Shown: positions 63,192-64,000 of the stretch, in pieces
Numbering within the stretch: the stretch's first letter is position 1
Layout of the letters: every line of letters begins with the position of its first letter
NCBI GenBank assembly: GCA_946902985.2
Contig: OX336399.1
Span: 161,178,411 to 161,242,410 of the forward strand
Direction: 5' to 3'
DNA from: Meconema thalassinum
Lineage: Eukaryota > Arthropoda > Insecta > Orthoptera > Tettigoniidae
Length of the DNA: 64,000 nt
Notes under the pieces: generated by a model
Database searches by the model: none
Told to the model about the DNA's origin: nothing
Seen by the model: only the letters and a program-made list of their open reading frames with translations
Position numbers and translations under genes: made by a program

Positions 63192-63419
63192 GAACATCAA
63201 AGGAACATCCGTCTAAACCAACCTGACAAATCAGCTATAGCTGAACATGCTCTGTCTTCAGGGCACGATGTATGTTTCAAGGATGCTTATGCGCTTGCCC
63301 TTGTTAAGCACAACTGGTCTAGAATTATAAAGGAGGCAATTGACAATAATTTTAACAGCGATACTGGATATCAACTAAGTGACACTTGGCTGACAGTTAT
63401 TAAAGATCAGGGTAGATAG
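63192..63419 (+). pseudogene. C-terminal fragment of a Penelope-like element protein
   Basis: 75 residues with no upstream start codon, ending at TAG 63417-63419: RLNQPDKSAIAEHALSSGHD, then WSRIIKEAIDNN and [12 protein letters not shown]. This KSAIAEHAL to ExE/EAI to LS-x-TW pattern is that of the linker/GIY-YIG end of Penelope-like retroelements. The rest of the element is not in the window to the left, so it is a truncated copy. Confidence 0.55.
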
Positions 63420-63590
63420 TTCCCCCGTGTCAGTTTCTCTATCTTCACATATTTCAAATTGTACGATTTCCCCTATGGCTACAAGACAATGATTTGATCT
63501 GCATTGTTCGTCTCTGGAGGAGTTTCCATCTGTATTTTTTCGCCGAGACCTGTATGACGTTGGGTACCGTACAGATACAGTTCCCTGATC

Positions 63591-64000
63591 CATCCATCCA
63601 TCCATCCATCCATCCATCCATCCATCCATCCATCCATCCATCCATCCATCCATCCATCCATCCATCCATCCATCCATCCATCCATCCATCCATCCATCCA
63701 TCCATCCATCCATCCATCCATCCATCCATCCATCCATCCATCCACATCCATCCATCCATCCACATCCATCCATCCATCCATCCATCCATCCATCCATCCA
63801 TCCATCCATCCATCCATCCATCCATCCATCCATCCATCCATCCATCCATCCATCCATCCATCCATCCATCCATCCATCCATCCATCCATCCATCCATCCA
63901 TCCATCCATCCATCCATCCATCCATCCATCCATCCATCCATCCATCCATCCATCCATCCATCCATCCATCCATCCATCCATCCATCCATCCATCCATCCA
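63591..64000. repeat. (TCCA)n microsatellite, running off the window
   Basis: About 400 bases of TCCA with two CACATCCATCCATCCA-type interruptions near 63742 and 63760. The WMDG repeat frames on the minus strand (for example 63375-63989) are artefacts. Confidence 0.97.

Noticed and set aside
63375..63997. WMDG repeat proteins in three minus-strand frames
   Set aside because: All three frames of a TCCA microsatellite encode the same repeat, so no coding constraint.

Overview
This is non-coding, transposon-dense genomic DNA from an animal, almost certainly an arthropod and probably an insect. I see no host protein-coding gene. The insect call is an inference from the mix of repeats: tRNA-derived SINEs with ATT or CAA tails, non-LTR retrotransposons with AAT-type tails, Ty3/gypsy elements, a Helentron-type terminus, a mariner-like relic, hAT and TTAA elements, a Penelope-like fragment and a Polinton. 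I cannot name a species.

Layout. 1-4457: decayed Ty3/gypsy-like retroelement (gag, protease, RT-RNase H, integrase) broken by stops and frameshifts, followed by about 3.9 kb of unassigned AT-rich DNA. 8527-9230: 3' end of a dead LINE, minus strand. 9372-11302: minisatellite of two interspersed monomer types. 11849-14590: non-autonomous hAT-like element carrying a SINE. 16750-25478: nested block in which a dead LINE is split by a Helentron-like element, itself split by an almost pristine gypsy element (17247-24026, two 756-bp LTRs differing at 2 sites, intact gag and pol joined by a textbook -1 frameshift signal). 25505-33863: SINEs, a CRE-palindrome repeat, a TTAA-flanked element filled with a polypurine tract, LINE and mariner relics and a 221-bp tandem repeat. 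33864-36720: a CCTT/CTTC-type minisatellite interrupted by a SINE. 37115-40802: remains of several LINEs.

The centrepiece is a full-length Polinton/Maverick (41141-58157, 17,017 bp) with terminal inverted repeats of about 1.5 kb, ends 5'-AG and CT-3', and a perfect 6-bp target duplication AGGACA. It encodes protein-primed DNA polymerase B, retroviral-type integrase with chromodomain, packaging ATPase, adenovirus-like cysteine protease, double-jelly-roll major capsid and minor capsid (penton) proteins, a hydrophobic pX-like protein, a fibre-like repeat protein, a phospholipase A2-like protein, a BIR (IAP-type) protein and several conserved proteins of unknown role. PolB reads rightward at the left end. 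A compact block of virion and accessory genes reads leftward in the middle. ATPase, an unknown protein and integrase read rightward at the right end. Together they amount to an integrated virus-like genome: replication (PolB), integration (INT), packaging (ATPase), maturation (protease), capsid and probable host-interaction functions. Apart from an in-frame stop between the pX-like and protease parts and a frame overlap near the PLA2 gene, its genes are open.

58164-62000: the rest of the LINE into which the Polinton jumped, then a decayed RTE-like LINE with endonuclease and RT. 62000-64000: SINE pieces, a Penelope-like C-terminal fragment and long microsatellites. The window ends inside a TCCA repeat.
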